A DNA stretch of 64,000 nucleotides from Cohnella sp. CFH 77786 (GTDB lineage Bacteria > Bacillota > Bacilli > Paenibacillales > Paenibacillaceae), in assembly GCF_019400745.1 (NCBI RefSeq), contig NZ_WJIB01000015.1:1-64000 (forward strand). The letters are read 5' to 3'. Both the position numbers and the translations under genes were made by a program. Below are positions 20,101 to 27,665 of this stretch, in pieces (within the stretch, counting starts at the first letter, position 1; each line of letters begins with the position of its first letter). The notes beneath the pieces are model-generated. The model made no database searches and was not told the origin of the DNA. It saw only the letters and a program-made list of their open reading frames with translations.

Positions 20101-22462
20101 CGCCGTCCGCCTCGTAAACTCCGATGTATTTCATGTTGACGGCATCCGCGGCGCTGATGTCGGCACCGGAGTCGTAAGCAAGCGCGGACTCGGGAACGAG
20201 ATCGCCCGGCTGCGGAGTCGCGATCTTGTCCGGCGATACCAGGATGGACAGACGGTTGCCTTCGCCGACCGAAGCGATGACGGAAGTCGTCCCCTTCCGG
20301 CTGCCGGGAACCACCACGGCATGCAAGTCCTCCATCAGGGGAAACGCCAGCAAATACGGGTAACCGTCGTTCACCGACGGATCCATGCCCCAGACGATTT
20401 CAAAATCCCAATTCGAGTAAGTGGCCCGATCTTTCATCTCCGCTGGGGATTTGGCGCCGCTGCTCGCGCTTGATTGCCCCGTGGATTCGTAGTCGTAGTA
20501 ACTATTCACGACGGTGCCTTCATTCCGCCCGGCCAGGCCGCCCGTATTCCCGCTGCCGGACACGTTTCCGACGGCGTAGCTGTTGCTGATGCTTCCGTTC
20601 TTCAAGTAACCGACCAAGCCGCCCTCATTCACGTCGCCGTTGCCTTTCACGTCAGCAGCGGCATAGCTGTTGAGGATTGAGCTGAACTCGGCGAGACCGG
20701 CCAGACCGCCTGCGTTCCCCGTCCCGTTTACGCTTCCTGCGGCGAAGCTGCCGGCGATCGTTCCTCCCAAGTGGTAGCCTTCCAAGCCGCCTACCCGATA
20801 AACGCCCGTCACCTGCCCCATGACGCTGCTGTCGATGATATTACCGTTATTGTTGTAGCCCGCCAATCCTCCTACATCGTTGCGGCCCGTCACTTGGATG
20901 TTTTGCAGCCTCACGTTGCGGATGACGGAATTGTAGCTGAGATAGCCGAATAGTCCGATATAATCGGTTTCCGGGCGGTCTATGGACAAGTTCGAGATCG
21001 TATACCCGCTGCCGTCGAAGTTCCCCGCAAATCGCTTCGTTTCGTTTCCGATCGGGAGCCAGTTTTCATAGCCGCTTAAATCGATATCCGCCGTCAATTG
21101 GTAATAGATGTCCGTGCCCAAATGGTTTCGGACCGCGTCAAGCTGGGAAGCGTTCGATATCAAATACGGCGAGATCGATGTCCCTTTGCCTCCCGCAAAC
21201 TCGTTGATATTGGCTCCGGTCAGCGTAATGAGCGCAAACCGGACGACTTGATCCGAAGCGTTCGCTTCATATACGCCAACGTATTTGTTGGCAGAGACGT
21301 CCACTCCGACGATATCGGCACCGGACGAGTACGGGTTTGCCGTCTCGGGAACGGAGCTGCCGGTTGAAGGCGCCTTAATTGGGCTGGCGGATACCCGCAC
21401 GGCCAGATGGTTCCCTTCGTCGACCGAGGCGGTCACAGCCGTCGATCCTGCCTGGCTTCCCGGGGCTGCCGAAACGATCAATTCCGGAGCCAACGGCGTA
21501 AAGGGCAAATACGGATATCCGTCGTTGACCTCCGGGTCGATCTCCCATACCGTTCCGAACTCCCACCCCGAAAACGTAGCCGCATTCTTCATGTCCGAAG
21601 TCGAAGCCGGGAGACCGGCCCCTGTATCCGGTTGTCCGGATATCCCCGCGTCAAAGTAACTGTTGCTGACGATTGCGCCGTCGATATTCCAGCCAACCAA
21701 ACCGCCGGTAGTTCCGGCCGAGGTTACGCTTGCCGCCGCGTAGCTGTTGTAGATCGCTCCGTTGTTTCCGCCGTCATTTAAGCCCACCAAGCCGCCTACG
21801 CTGCTGGCACTCGAAATGCTGCCTACCGCGTAACTGTTGCGGACGGTGCCGTAATTTCCTCCGACCAAACCGCCGGTATAGAACTTGGCGCCGGAAACGG
21901 TCGCAGCGGCATAGCTTTTGCTTACGGTTCCCCCATTCGCCCCTACCATGCCGCCCACATTGCTGAAGCCCGACACGCTTCCTTTGACATAACAATTGCT
22001 GATTGTTCCTTGATAAATGTAACCCGCTAAGCCGCCCGTATAATAGTTACCTTGGACGCTCACTTCTTCCAGGCCCAAATTGGTCACGGAACCGCCGTAA
22101 AGCATTCCGAACAACCCGATGAAATCCGAAGACGGCTTTGCCAGGGTCAACTTGGAGACGACATGATTGTTGCCGTCGAGATTCCCCTGAAAAGGCGCGG
22201 TCAAATCCGCTCCGATCGGATTCCAATCCGGATAGCCGCTGAGGTCGATATCCGACGTCAGCTTGAAATAGAGGCCCGCGGCGACATAATTCCTTACAGC
22301 ATCCAATTGGGCCGCGGTTGCGATCAAATAGGGATCGCCGGCCGTGCCCGATCCCCCTGCAAACGGGCTGTCCGCATACGCTTTGTTTAGCCGAAACCCG
22401 GCCGCTGTTTGAAAAATCAGCAGGAGAATCAGCACCCATGCGACGGATCTCGATTTGTTCAT
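17168..22462 (-). CDS. Very large secreted GLUG-repeat protein with SLH anchors
   Basis: A 1764-residue secreted protein. A signal peptide covers about 1-31 (VAWVLILLLIFQTAAGF, cut near AYA-DS). Three similar blocks follow (about 34-320, 420-700, 800-1110), each beginning with a GTxxDPYLIxxAxxLDAVR-like lead and holding GLUG-type repeats (GGLVGxN, NSYAxGxV). About 1120-1330 holds two cadherin-like beta-sandwich repeats (LSGFxLSSGKLSP). A Ser/Thr/Gly linker, a further domain and three SLH domains (about 1580-1764) follow; these bind the wall polymer. It is thus a cell-surface protein; adhesion is a reasonable guess only. GGAGGG precedes the ATG at 22460-22462. It stands alone, between the DnaA-box cluster and a repeat region. 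Confidence 0.93.
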   Translation of the reverse strand: MNKSRSVAWVLILLLIFQTAAGFRLNKAYADSPFAGGSGTAGDPYLIATAAQLDAVRNYVAAGLYFKLTSDIDLSGYPDWNPIGADLTAPFQGNLDGNNHVVSKLTLAKPSSDFIGLFGMLYGGSVTNLGLEEVSVQGNYYTGGLAGYIYQGTISNCYVKGSVSGFSNVGGMVGANGGTVSKSYAAATVSGAKFYTGGLVGGNYGTVRNSYAVGSISSASSVGGLVGLNDGGNNGAIYNSYAAASVTSAGTTGGLVGWNIDGAIVSNSYFDAGISGQPDTGAGLPASTSDMKNAATFSGWEFGTVWEIDPEVNDGYPYLPFTPLAPELIVSAAPGSQAGSTAVTASVDEGNHLAVRVSASPIKAPSTGSSVPETANPYSSGADIVGVDVSANKYVGVYEANASDQVVRFALITLTGANINEFAGGKGTSISPYLISNASQLDAVRNHLGTDIYYQLTADIDLSGYENWLPIGNETKRFAGNFDGSGYTISNLSIDRPETDYIGLFGYLSYNSVIRNVRLQNIQVTGRNDVGGLAGYNNNGNIIDSSVMGQVTGVYRVGGLEGYHLGGTIAGSFAAGSVNGTGNAGGLAGLAEFSSILNSYAAADVKGNGDVNEGGLVGYLKNGSISNSYAVGNVSGSGNTGGLAGRNEGTVVNSYYDYESTGQSSASSGAKSPAEMKDRATYSNWDFEIVWGMDPSVNDGYPYLLAFPLMEDLHAVVVPGSRKGTTSVIASVGEGNRLSILVSPDKIATPQPGDLVPESALAYDSGADISAADAVNMKYIGVYEADGGNAIVKFSLITLEPGDFNQMDAGTGTANDPYLIATAAGLDAIRYRMDSGVHYKLTADIDLSGYGNWTPIGTAADPFRGSLDGGGHTITGLNVGSYANYRGLFGYAGETASITNLGLKNVTVAGADYTGGLAGYNSGAISRSYVSGSVTGGNYVGGLVGSNKGTVSDSYASGNVSGGLVVGGLAGRNDFGKISGSYAMSTVTATTAAAGGLVGSNENGTVSFAYATGRVKGNSTVGGLAGNNFFGKIRNSYAAAKVEGQDATKTGGFAGVQNGGTIEDSYYDTDETGLQDIGKGIPLSSSAMRDRSAYPEWDFDLRWGIDPDINGGYPFLRGADNDASLSGFALSSGKLSPAFASNVSSYTAYVADGTGGIRITPTLSAGSASVTASVYDNEGTLIDGPESLTSGSASSALLLSEKGDSTIRVSITAKDGTEKTYTVSAVRVSSDLSGFTLSSGKLSPDFSASVFDYKANVANGVTAVKVTASAIDDRSAVTASAFDSAGSRTAGPLALTSGTESPGIPLKVGVNKIEVVVTALEGTQKKYTVTLTREAEASQPSTGESPRTGSESPRTGGTVGETPAGGTKIRLGGLEIVGKVTEETAPDGRKTTHVTIDAEPFVEAFAASTSPSVPLDIESVNPVVNVNMPASALLEAMDKQPEAELEIRVNGATYNLPVKVIRKAPKAAVISVRIGTVSDALGDAVDAETGKEGAKPLLDRPIEFALSINGKEMTDFDEWYVDRSVSLTTPADPGKATAVWVDSEHRLHFVPSVFPNGGRTAQAVIRSPHNSAYTVIESDQTFDDLKGHWAKDDVELLANKRIVEGMTDGSYAPDRTITRAEFTALLVRSLGLPGTLPERPYTDVKETDWFAGAAGAAQKAGLISGYEDGTFRPNASITREQMAVMIAKALKLAGEEAQADGDALNGFSDRSDISGWAEGAAAQAVSNNLIQGMTDTTFAPKQYATRAQAASILRRMLQHLNFIN

Positions 22463-22519
22463 GTTGGTCCCTCCATCAACGGATGAATTGCTATTGTCGA
22501 ATCTTGCAACCTCATTCTA

Positions 22520-22530
22520 GGGGAATCCCC
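22520..22530. promoter_or_regulatory. Possible operator upstream of the surface-protein gene
   Basis: GGGGA-A-TCCCC, a perfect short palindrome 58 bases before the start codon. Nothing else supports a function. Confidence 0.3.
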
Positions 22531-22731
22531 GTACAGGAGACACCTGACTAAAGTGGGGGATTGCCATTTTTTCTTCGTCCGGGTGAGCGGATGTACGGAT
22601 GGCGCCTGGGGTGTGGGTGTGGTTGGTCGGTGAGGTGGGTGGTGCATGAGACTTGAGGATCAAGGTGGCACGGGACGTGGGGTGGTGCAGGGGGCGAACA
22701 TGAGCGGATTTTCTATTTACTGCTTGCAACT

Positions 22732-22910
22732 AAGAGCCAAAATACGGTTTTTTTCCAAATTCCCGTTAATTCGGCAACCTAAAGACCAAAATACAATTAG
22801 CTGCCGAGATTACGGCGAAAGATCGTGTTTTTTAACAAGAGTAATTGTATTTTGGTTCTTACCCCTCTCATTTCGCCATTTTTTTTAATTTTAGTTGTAT
22901 TTCAGCTCTT
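22732..22910. repeat. Nested inverted repeats of CCAAAATAC motifs
   Basis: Inner arms CCAAAATACAATTA (22786-22799) and TAATTGTATTTTGG (22842-22855) are perfect. Outer arms AAGAGCCAAAATAC (22732-22745) and GTATTTCAGCTCTT (22897-22910) match at all but two bases. The whole region can fold as one long, AT-rich cruciform. No gene is visible. Confidence 0.75.
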
Positions 22911-22994
22911 AACATCTCCGTGCTAAAAATGAAGCCATTGGTCGAATGGTGCGCGGGTAGAGTTAAGGTGTTTAAGGTGGTGAATTCATTTAAA

Positions 22995-23410
22995 GTGGTT
23001 GACAGAGGGGCAGCGGCGAGAGTTACGTCGGTCTGGCCCGCTTAATGTGGTTGGAGGGTCGAAGGTGACGAGAGTTACGTCGGTCTGTCCCGCTTAATGT
23101 GATTGGAGGGTCGAAGGTGGCGAGAGTTACGTCGGTCTGGCCCGCTTAATGTGGTTGGAGGGTCGAAGGTGGCGAGAGTTACGTCGGTCTGGCCCGCTTA
23201 ATGTGGTTGGAGGGTCGAAGGTGGCGAGAGTTACGTCGGTCTGGCCCGCTTAATGTGGTTGGAGGGTCGAAGGTGACGAGAGTTACGTCGGTCTGGCCCG
23301 CTTAACGTGGTTGGAGGGTCGAAGGTGACGAGAGTTACGTCGGTCTGGCCCGCTTAACGTGGTTGGAGGGTTGAAGGTGACGAGAGTTACGTCGGTCTGG
23401 CCCACTTATA
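22995..23410. repeat. Tandem array, eight copies of a 52-bp unit (array 2)
   Basis: Units start every 52 bases from 22995 to 23359; the first is degenerate. Every unit has AGAGTTACGTCGGTCT and CCGCTTAA. The period equals that of array 1 (9747-10266), and the core aligns with it over about 24 bases with five mismatches; the other half of the unit does not align. No variable spacers. The remaining gene-free DNA on both sides (22531-22731, 23514-23671) shows nothing I can name. Confidence 0.9.
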
Positions 23411-23474
23411 GTGGTTGGCGATCGAGTACGTATGAGAGTGCGGGTGCGGAGGCGGTTTTAATTGCGGAGAGCGG

Positions 23475-23513
23475 CAAAAAAATAGCGTTCGGATGGGAAC
23501 CCAACCGAACGCT
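23475..23513 (-). terminator. Intrinsic terminator downstream of leuA
   Basis: AGCGTTCGG (23484-23492) pairs with CCGAACGCT (23505-23513) and is followed on the minus strand by ATTTTTTTGCC. It lies about 160 bases past the leuA stop, at the edge of array 2. Confidence 0.8.
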
Positions 23514-23671
23514 AATCTCGAGGCGGACGACTTCGACGGCTCCGCCAGCCGCATCCTCGGCTGATTTCGTCGGCTCTGTCTTCTGCTGCGATTTCGACAA
23601 CTCAACCCCACAGCGATCTATCCCTGCGGATTCTACGTCTTAGCATGCCTCTACCCTGGCAATCCCGCGCC

Positions 23672-25249
23672 TCAGACCGCCGCTTCCTTGGCCGGGTTCG
23701 CCCGCCCGCTCAACACGACGCTGTTGCACGCGGACACGTACGCCCGGGCGGCCGCCAGGATGATGTCCTGGTGGATCGCCGTCCCTTGGTACCGCTGGCC
23801 TCCGTACTGGACGGTCACGACAGCTTCCCCGAAGGCGCCTTCCCCCGTGGACAAGGAGTGCAGCTCCAGGTCCTCGAACTCGGCTTCCACCGGCACGGCC
23901 TGCCGGATGCAGTGGATGACCGCTTCCAGCGGTCCTTCGCCGGAGGCGGCGAAGGTCCCTTCGGTACCGTCCTCGGCTCTCCGCACGGTCACCGAAGCGA
24001 TGCGGGAGCGCTGGGAGCCGGCCAGCACCTGCAGGTCGACCAGCGCATACGGCTCCGCCGCGGAATCCGTCGATTCGCCGACCAGCTGGAGCAGCACGTC
24101 GTCGGTGATGATTTTCTGCTCGTCGGCCTTCGCCTTGAATCGAGCGTACAGATCTTCCAGCTCGCCGTCCTCCAGCCGAAAGCCGTATTCGGCGATTCGG
24201 TGCTTGATCGCGTGGCGGCCGGAATGCTTCCCGAGGACGATCATGCTGCGCGGAATGCCCATCGCTTCGGGATCCATGATTTCGTAGGTATTGCGGTTCT
24301 TGAGCAGGCCGTCCTGGTGGATGCCGGACTCGTGCTGGAACGCGTTGCGTCCGACGATCGGCTTGTTGTAGGCGATCGGAAAATGCATGGTGCGGCTCAC
24401 GAGGCGGGACGTTTCGTAAATCTCGCCCGGGTTAATGCCCGTCTCGACCCCGATGGAATCGCCCCTCGTTTGAATGGCCATCACCAGCTCCTCCAGCGAG
24501 CAGTTGCCCGCGCGCTCTCCGATTCCGTTCACGCACACTTCGACCTGCGTGACGCCGTGCCGGATGGCGGCCAAGCTGTTCGCGACGGCCAGCCCCAGAT
24601 CGTTATGGCAGTGCGTGCTGTATGCCACCGTGTCCCCGCCCCGCACGTTCTGGCGGATCCGCGTGAACATCGGGCCGAACTCCTCCGGCAGCGCATAGCC
24701 CATCGTGTCCGGCACGTTGATAATCGAGGCGCCCTCGTCGATCGCCGATTCGATGACGCGGAACAGGAATTCCTCGCTCGCACGGGAGGCATCCATCGGC
24801 GAAAACTCGATTTCGTCGACGAACTGCTTGCCGTACGCCACCATTTCCCGCAATACGCGGATGACTTCGTCCTGCGTCTTGCGCAGCTGAAAGTCGAGAT
24901 GGATCTGGGACGACGAGATGAACAGGTGCAAGCGGCGCCGGGCGGCGTCCCGCGTGGCGGCGACGGCAGCGTCGATGTCCGCTTTCACGCAGCGGGCGAA
25001 GCCGGAGATCTCCACTCCCTGCAGTTCGCGGGAGATTTGCTGGATCGCCTGGAATTCGCCCGGGCTGGAAATCGCGAAGCCGGGCTCGATGACGTCGACG
25101 CCCAGGCGGGCGAGCTGGCGGGCAATGACGATTTTCTGCTCGGGTTTGATCGAAGCTCCCGGCGCCTGTTCTCCGTCGCGGAGCGTCGTATCGAAAATGC
25201 GGATGCGGCGTTTGGAGCCGTTGCTTTCGTTATTCGTGTTCATGGTCAT
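23672..25249 (-). CDS. leuA: 2-isopropylmalate synthase
   Basis: A 525-residue protein. The catalytic TIM barrel begins RIRIFDTTLRDGEQAPGA (about residue 16) and has the second signature STHCHNDLGLAVANSLAA; a C-terminal allosteric LeuA dimer domain follows (about 390-515), where leucine binds. It condenses acetyl-CoA with 2-oxoisovalerate, the first committed step of leucine synthesis. ATG 25247-25249 follows an AAGGGGG site. It is controlled by two tandem T-boxes (25292-26036) behind a consensus sigma-A promoter, and stands alone: leuB, leuC and leuD are not in the window. Confidence 0.96.
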   Translation of the reverse strand: MTMNTNNESNGSKRRIRIFDTTLRDGEQAPGASIKPEQKIVIARQLARLGVDVIEPGFAISSPGEFQAIQQISRELQGVEISGFARCVKADIDAAVAATRDAARRRLHLFISSSQIHLDFQLRKTQDEVIRVLREMVAYGKQFVDEIEFSPMDASRASEEFLFRVIESAIDEGASIINVPDTMGYALPEEFGPMFTRIRQNVRGGDTVAYSTHCHNDLGLAVANSLAAIRHGVTQVEVCVNGIGERAGNCSLEELVMAIQTRGDSIGVETGINPGEIYETSRLVSRTMHFPIAYNKPIVGRNAFQHESGIHQDGLLKNRNTYEIMDPEAMGIPRSMIVLGKHSGRHAIKHRIAEYGFRLEDGELEDLYARFKAKADEQKIITDDVLLQLVGESTDSAAEPYALVDLQVLAGSQRSRIASVTVRRAEDGTEGTFAASGEGPLEAVIHCIRQAVPVEAEFEDLELHSLSTGEGAFGEAVVTVQYGGQRYQGTAIHQDIILAAARAYVSACNSVVLSGRANPAKEAAV

Positions 25250-25291
25250 GGGAAAATCCCCCTTCGAATGGTGGAATGGCTCCGGAGACGG

Positions 25292-25691
25292 CAAAAAGCC
25301 CGCCGTCTCCATCAAACGCTAGAGACGACGGGCTTGCAGGCCGCCGCGGTACCACTCTGCTTGGAGGTTTCGTCTTCCGGTTGACGAAACGATTCTCCCT
25401 CTCTTGCCCGGTTCACGCCGTCCGGACGGCGTAAACCCGGCGTCGCCCTTTATCGGGGGCCAGCCGTAACGGGATACTCCGGCCGTCCGGACCGCCGCTC
25501 GCGCGACGCCTTCCTGCCATTCTCCCGTTCCGCTCCCGGACGAGTTCGGATGCCCTTTCGGCTGCGTCGCACCGACCCGCAGCTCTCTGTCTGGAACCCC
25601 GCAAAGTGACGATAAGCGCTGTGCTTATTCCGATCACTTTGCGGGGGCCCCATTTTCCTAGGCTCTTCCTACTGCTTCCGTTCATCGCGTT
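25292..25691 (-). promoter_or_regulatory. T-box leader RNA, leuA-proximal copy (leucine)
   Basis: Read on the minus strand: GCGATGA, the AGTA turn of the specifier loop, AGAGAG (AG bulge), GGTGCGA (apical loop), then GAA-CTC-G (CTC = complement of 25542-25544), giving a Leu specifier that fits leuA. The T-box proper AGAGTGGTACCGCGG is at 25344-25358. The terminator has arms around 25298-25310 and 25322-25334 with a T run at 25293-25297. Uncharged tRNA-Leu would bind and favour the antiterminator. A palindromic element is inserted in stem I (25597-25651). Confidence 0.9.
25597..25651 (-). repeat. Palindromic element inside stem I of the proximal T-box
   Basis: CCCCGCAAAGTGA and its exact complement enclose a smaller AATAAGC/GCTTAT hairpin; a GGGGCCCCC stretch marks one end. 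It lies between the AGTA turn and the AGAGAG bulge, where T-boxes normally have only a few paired bases. It belongs to the same family as 8714-8816 and 25943-25998. Confidence 0.8.
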
Positions 25692-25716
25692 GGATATGGA
25701 AAGCGCGGCGGGCCGG

Positions 25717-26036
25717 ACAAACAATAAAGCCCGCGCGTCTCTTATGCAAGAGACGGCGGGCGTGTCGGCCAACCGCGGTACCACTCTCATTGACGCAAAA
25801 TGCGTCCACCTCGAAACCCGGTCACGGGGGTGATCCGTTCCGGCGTACGCGGGCGCTGAAGCCTTCTCCGCCGAACCGCTCACAGGCGAGCTTCGGGACC
25901 CCATCCGCTGCGTCGCACCGACCCGCAGCTCTCTGACTGGAACCACGCAAAGTGACGTTAAGCGCTGTAGCTTCTTCCGAATCCTTTGCGTGGACCCCAT
26001 ATTCCGGGTATTTCCCTACTGTTCCTGATCATCGCG
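25717..26036 (-). promoter_or_regulatory. T-box leader RNA, promoter-proximal copy
   Basis: Same architecture as the leuA-proximal copy: GCGATGA, AGTA, AGAGAG, GGTGCGA, T-box AGAGTGGTACCGCGG (25773-25787) and a terminator (arms near 25729-25742 and 25750-25761, then CTTTATTGTTT). The specifier strand reads GAAGCTCG, one base longer than in the other copy. CTC (Leu) followed by G keeps the usual purine after the codon; GCT (Ala) is the alternative. It also carries the palindromic insert (25943-25998). Confidence 0.88.
25943..25998 (-). repeat. Palindromic element inside stem I of the distal T-box
   Basis: CCACGCAAAG pairs with CTTTGCGTGG around a GAAGCTACAGCGCTTAA core. Position relative to AGTA and AGAGAG is the same as in the proximal T-box, but the sequence has diverged, with compensating changes in the outer stem (CCAC/GTGG instead of CCCC/GGGG). 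Confidence 0.8.
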
Positions 26037-26075
26037 TTTGCTTCCGTATGTTCCCGGCTTGCGGGATTGGTCTTT

Positions 26076-26104
26076 ATTATATTCACCGAGGAATGTTCTG
26101 TCAA
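26076..26104 (-). promoter_or_regulatory. Consensus sigma-A promoter of the T-box/leuA unit
   Basis: TTGACA (26099-26104), exactly 17 bases, TATAAT (26076-26081) on the minus strand: a full match to consensus. It begins five bases past the M32 peptidase stop codon, and its start point would be about 35 bases before the first T-box stem. Confidence 0.93.
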
Positions 26105-26108
26105 TTCT

Positions 26109-27638
26109 TTAAATTCCGTAAATGTCCGAATATTTTTCTTCGAAGTACCGCACGAGGTACTCGGGATTCAGCGGTTCCCCCGTCACCCGCTCGATCAATT
26201 CGGCCGGCATGTACACGCTGCCGTGGCGGTGAATGTTTTCCCGAAGCCACTCGCGGATCGGAGCGAATTCCCCCCGGCGGACGATGTCCTCGAAGTCCGG
26301 GAACTGCTTCAAGATCGTCCGGCGGATCTGGGCGGAGTACAGATTCCCGAGCGAATACGTCGGGAAGTACCCGAACGCCCCGTACGACCAATGCACGTCC
26401 TGGAGCACGCCCTCCGTGTCCGTAGGCGGTTCGACGCCGAGGTATTCGCGCATCTTCGCGTTCCAAATCGCCGGCAAATCCTTCACTTCAACCGTTCCCT
26501 CGACGAGCCCTTTTTCGATTTCGTACCGGATCATGACATGAAGGTTATACGTGACTTCGTCCGCTTCTACCCGGATGTAGGAAGGCTTCACGATATTGAC
26601 GGAACGGTAGAAATCGCGCGCGGAAACGCCGTCGAATTTTCCCGGGAAATAACGTTTATAGTCGTCGAAATACCGTTCCCAGAACGGCAGGCTGCGCCCG
26701 ACCATGTTCTCGAGGAAACGGGACTGCGATTCATGGATGCCGAGCGATACCCCGCCGCTGATGACGGACCCCTCAAACTCCGGATTGATTCCCTGCTCGT
26801 AAATCGCGTGGCCCGTCTCGTGGATGGTGGCGAAAAGGGAACTGCGCGGATCATTCGCGAAATAGCGCGTCGTGATCCTCACGTCGCCCACGTTGATCGT
26901 GCAGGCGAACGGGTGGGCGGTCACGTCGAGCCTTCCCGCGTCGAGATCGTAGCCGAGCCGGGGAAGGAGGTACAGGTTGAACTTCTCTTGCTGCGCGATG
27001 TCGAAATCGCCTTCGAAAACGTCGCGCGGCTGATCGGAGGAGCCGCGGATCCGGTCGAGCAGCCGGACGGTCTGTTCACGCAACGTTCCGAAAATGCGGT
27101 CCAACTGTTGGACGGTTAAGCCGGGCTCGTATTGGTCCAGATGGGCGTCGTACGGATGTTTCTCGTAGCCGTACAGCTCCGCGTATTGGCGGACGTACTC
27201 CACCGTGCGCTCCAGCGTCGGGCGGAACTTCGCGAAGTCGTTCTGCCGGCGCGCTTCTTCCCAGACGGTACGGGCATTGGCGGTATGGATCGTGAATTCC
27301 TTGTGCAGCGATTCGGGAATTTTCTTCTTCTGGTCGAATTCCCTTTTGCGCTCTCGCACGGCGGCCCGCGTCGGTTCGTCCAGCTGAGCCCCGGCTTCGG
27401 CTCCGGTAAGAACGTCCAGCAGCGCGCCCATACGGTCGGACGTGGCCAGGCGAAACAGCTCGGTGGACAGCGTGCCGCGCGCCTTGGCGAAGTAGACTTT
27501 GCCTTTGTGGGGCGCCTTCGTTTGCTGGTCCCAGCTCGCGAGGCTCAGCATGGAGGAGTAATGGGACATCGTTTCGTCCAACTCCTTGAATTGCCGGACA
27601 GCCGTTTCCAATGCTTCGGTGGAGCGGATTGCGGACAT
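26109..27638 (-). CDS. M32 family metallocarboxypeptidase (Taq type)
   Basis: A 509-residue soluble enzyme with the zinc motif HETGH (273-277) and the M32 family motifs HPF (242-244), DVRITTR (252-258) and GINPEFEGS after the zinc site. It removes C-terminal residues with broad specificity. The ATG at 27636-27638 is chosen because AAAGGA lies eight bases upstream; ATGs at 27644 and 27647 are too close to it. It ends right at the leuA promoter and begins 28 bases after tsaD. Confidence 0.93.
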   Translation of the reverse strand: MSAIRSTEALETAVRQFKELDETMSHYSSMLSLASWDQQTKAPHKGKVYFAKARGTLSTELFRLATSDRMGALLDVLTGAEAGAQLDEPTRAAVRERKREFDQKKKIPESLHKEFTIHTANARTVWEEARRQNDFAKFRPTLERTVEYVRQYAELYGYEKHPYDAHLDQYEPGLTVQQLDRIFGTLREQTVRLLDRIRGSSDQPRDVFEGDFDIAQQEKFNLYLLPRLGYDLDAGRLDVTAHPFACTINVGDVRITTRYFANDPRSSLFATIHETGHAIYEQGINPEFEGSVISGGVSLGIHESQSRFLENMVGRSLPFWERYFDDYKRYFPGKFDGVSARDFYRSVNIVKPSYIRVEADEVTYNLHVMIRYEIEKGLVEGTVEVKDLPAIWNAKMREYLGVEPPTDTEGVLQDVHWSYGAFGYFPTYSLGNLYSAQIRRTILKQFPDFEDIVRRGEFAPIREWLRENIHRHGSVYMPAELIERVTGEPLNPEYLVRYFEEKYSDIYGI

Positions 27639-27665
27639 GGTCATCATCCTTTGCCGTCTATTTGG

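Noticed and set aside
23359-23643. 94-codon open frame on the plus strand downstream of array 2
   Set aside because: It begins in the repeat array and crosses the leuA terminator hairpin; no domain is visible.
25292-26036. tRNA gene or attenuator peptide before leuA
   Set aside because: The conserved words are those of T-box leaders (AGAGTGGTACCGCGG, GGTGCGA); no cloverleaf or leucine-rich leader peptide was seen.
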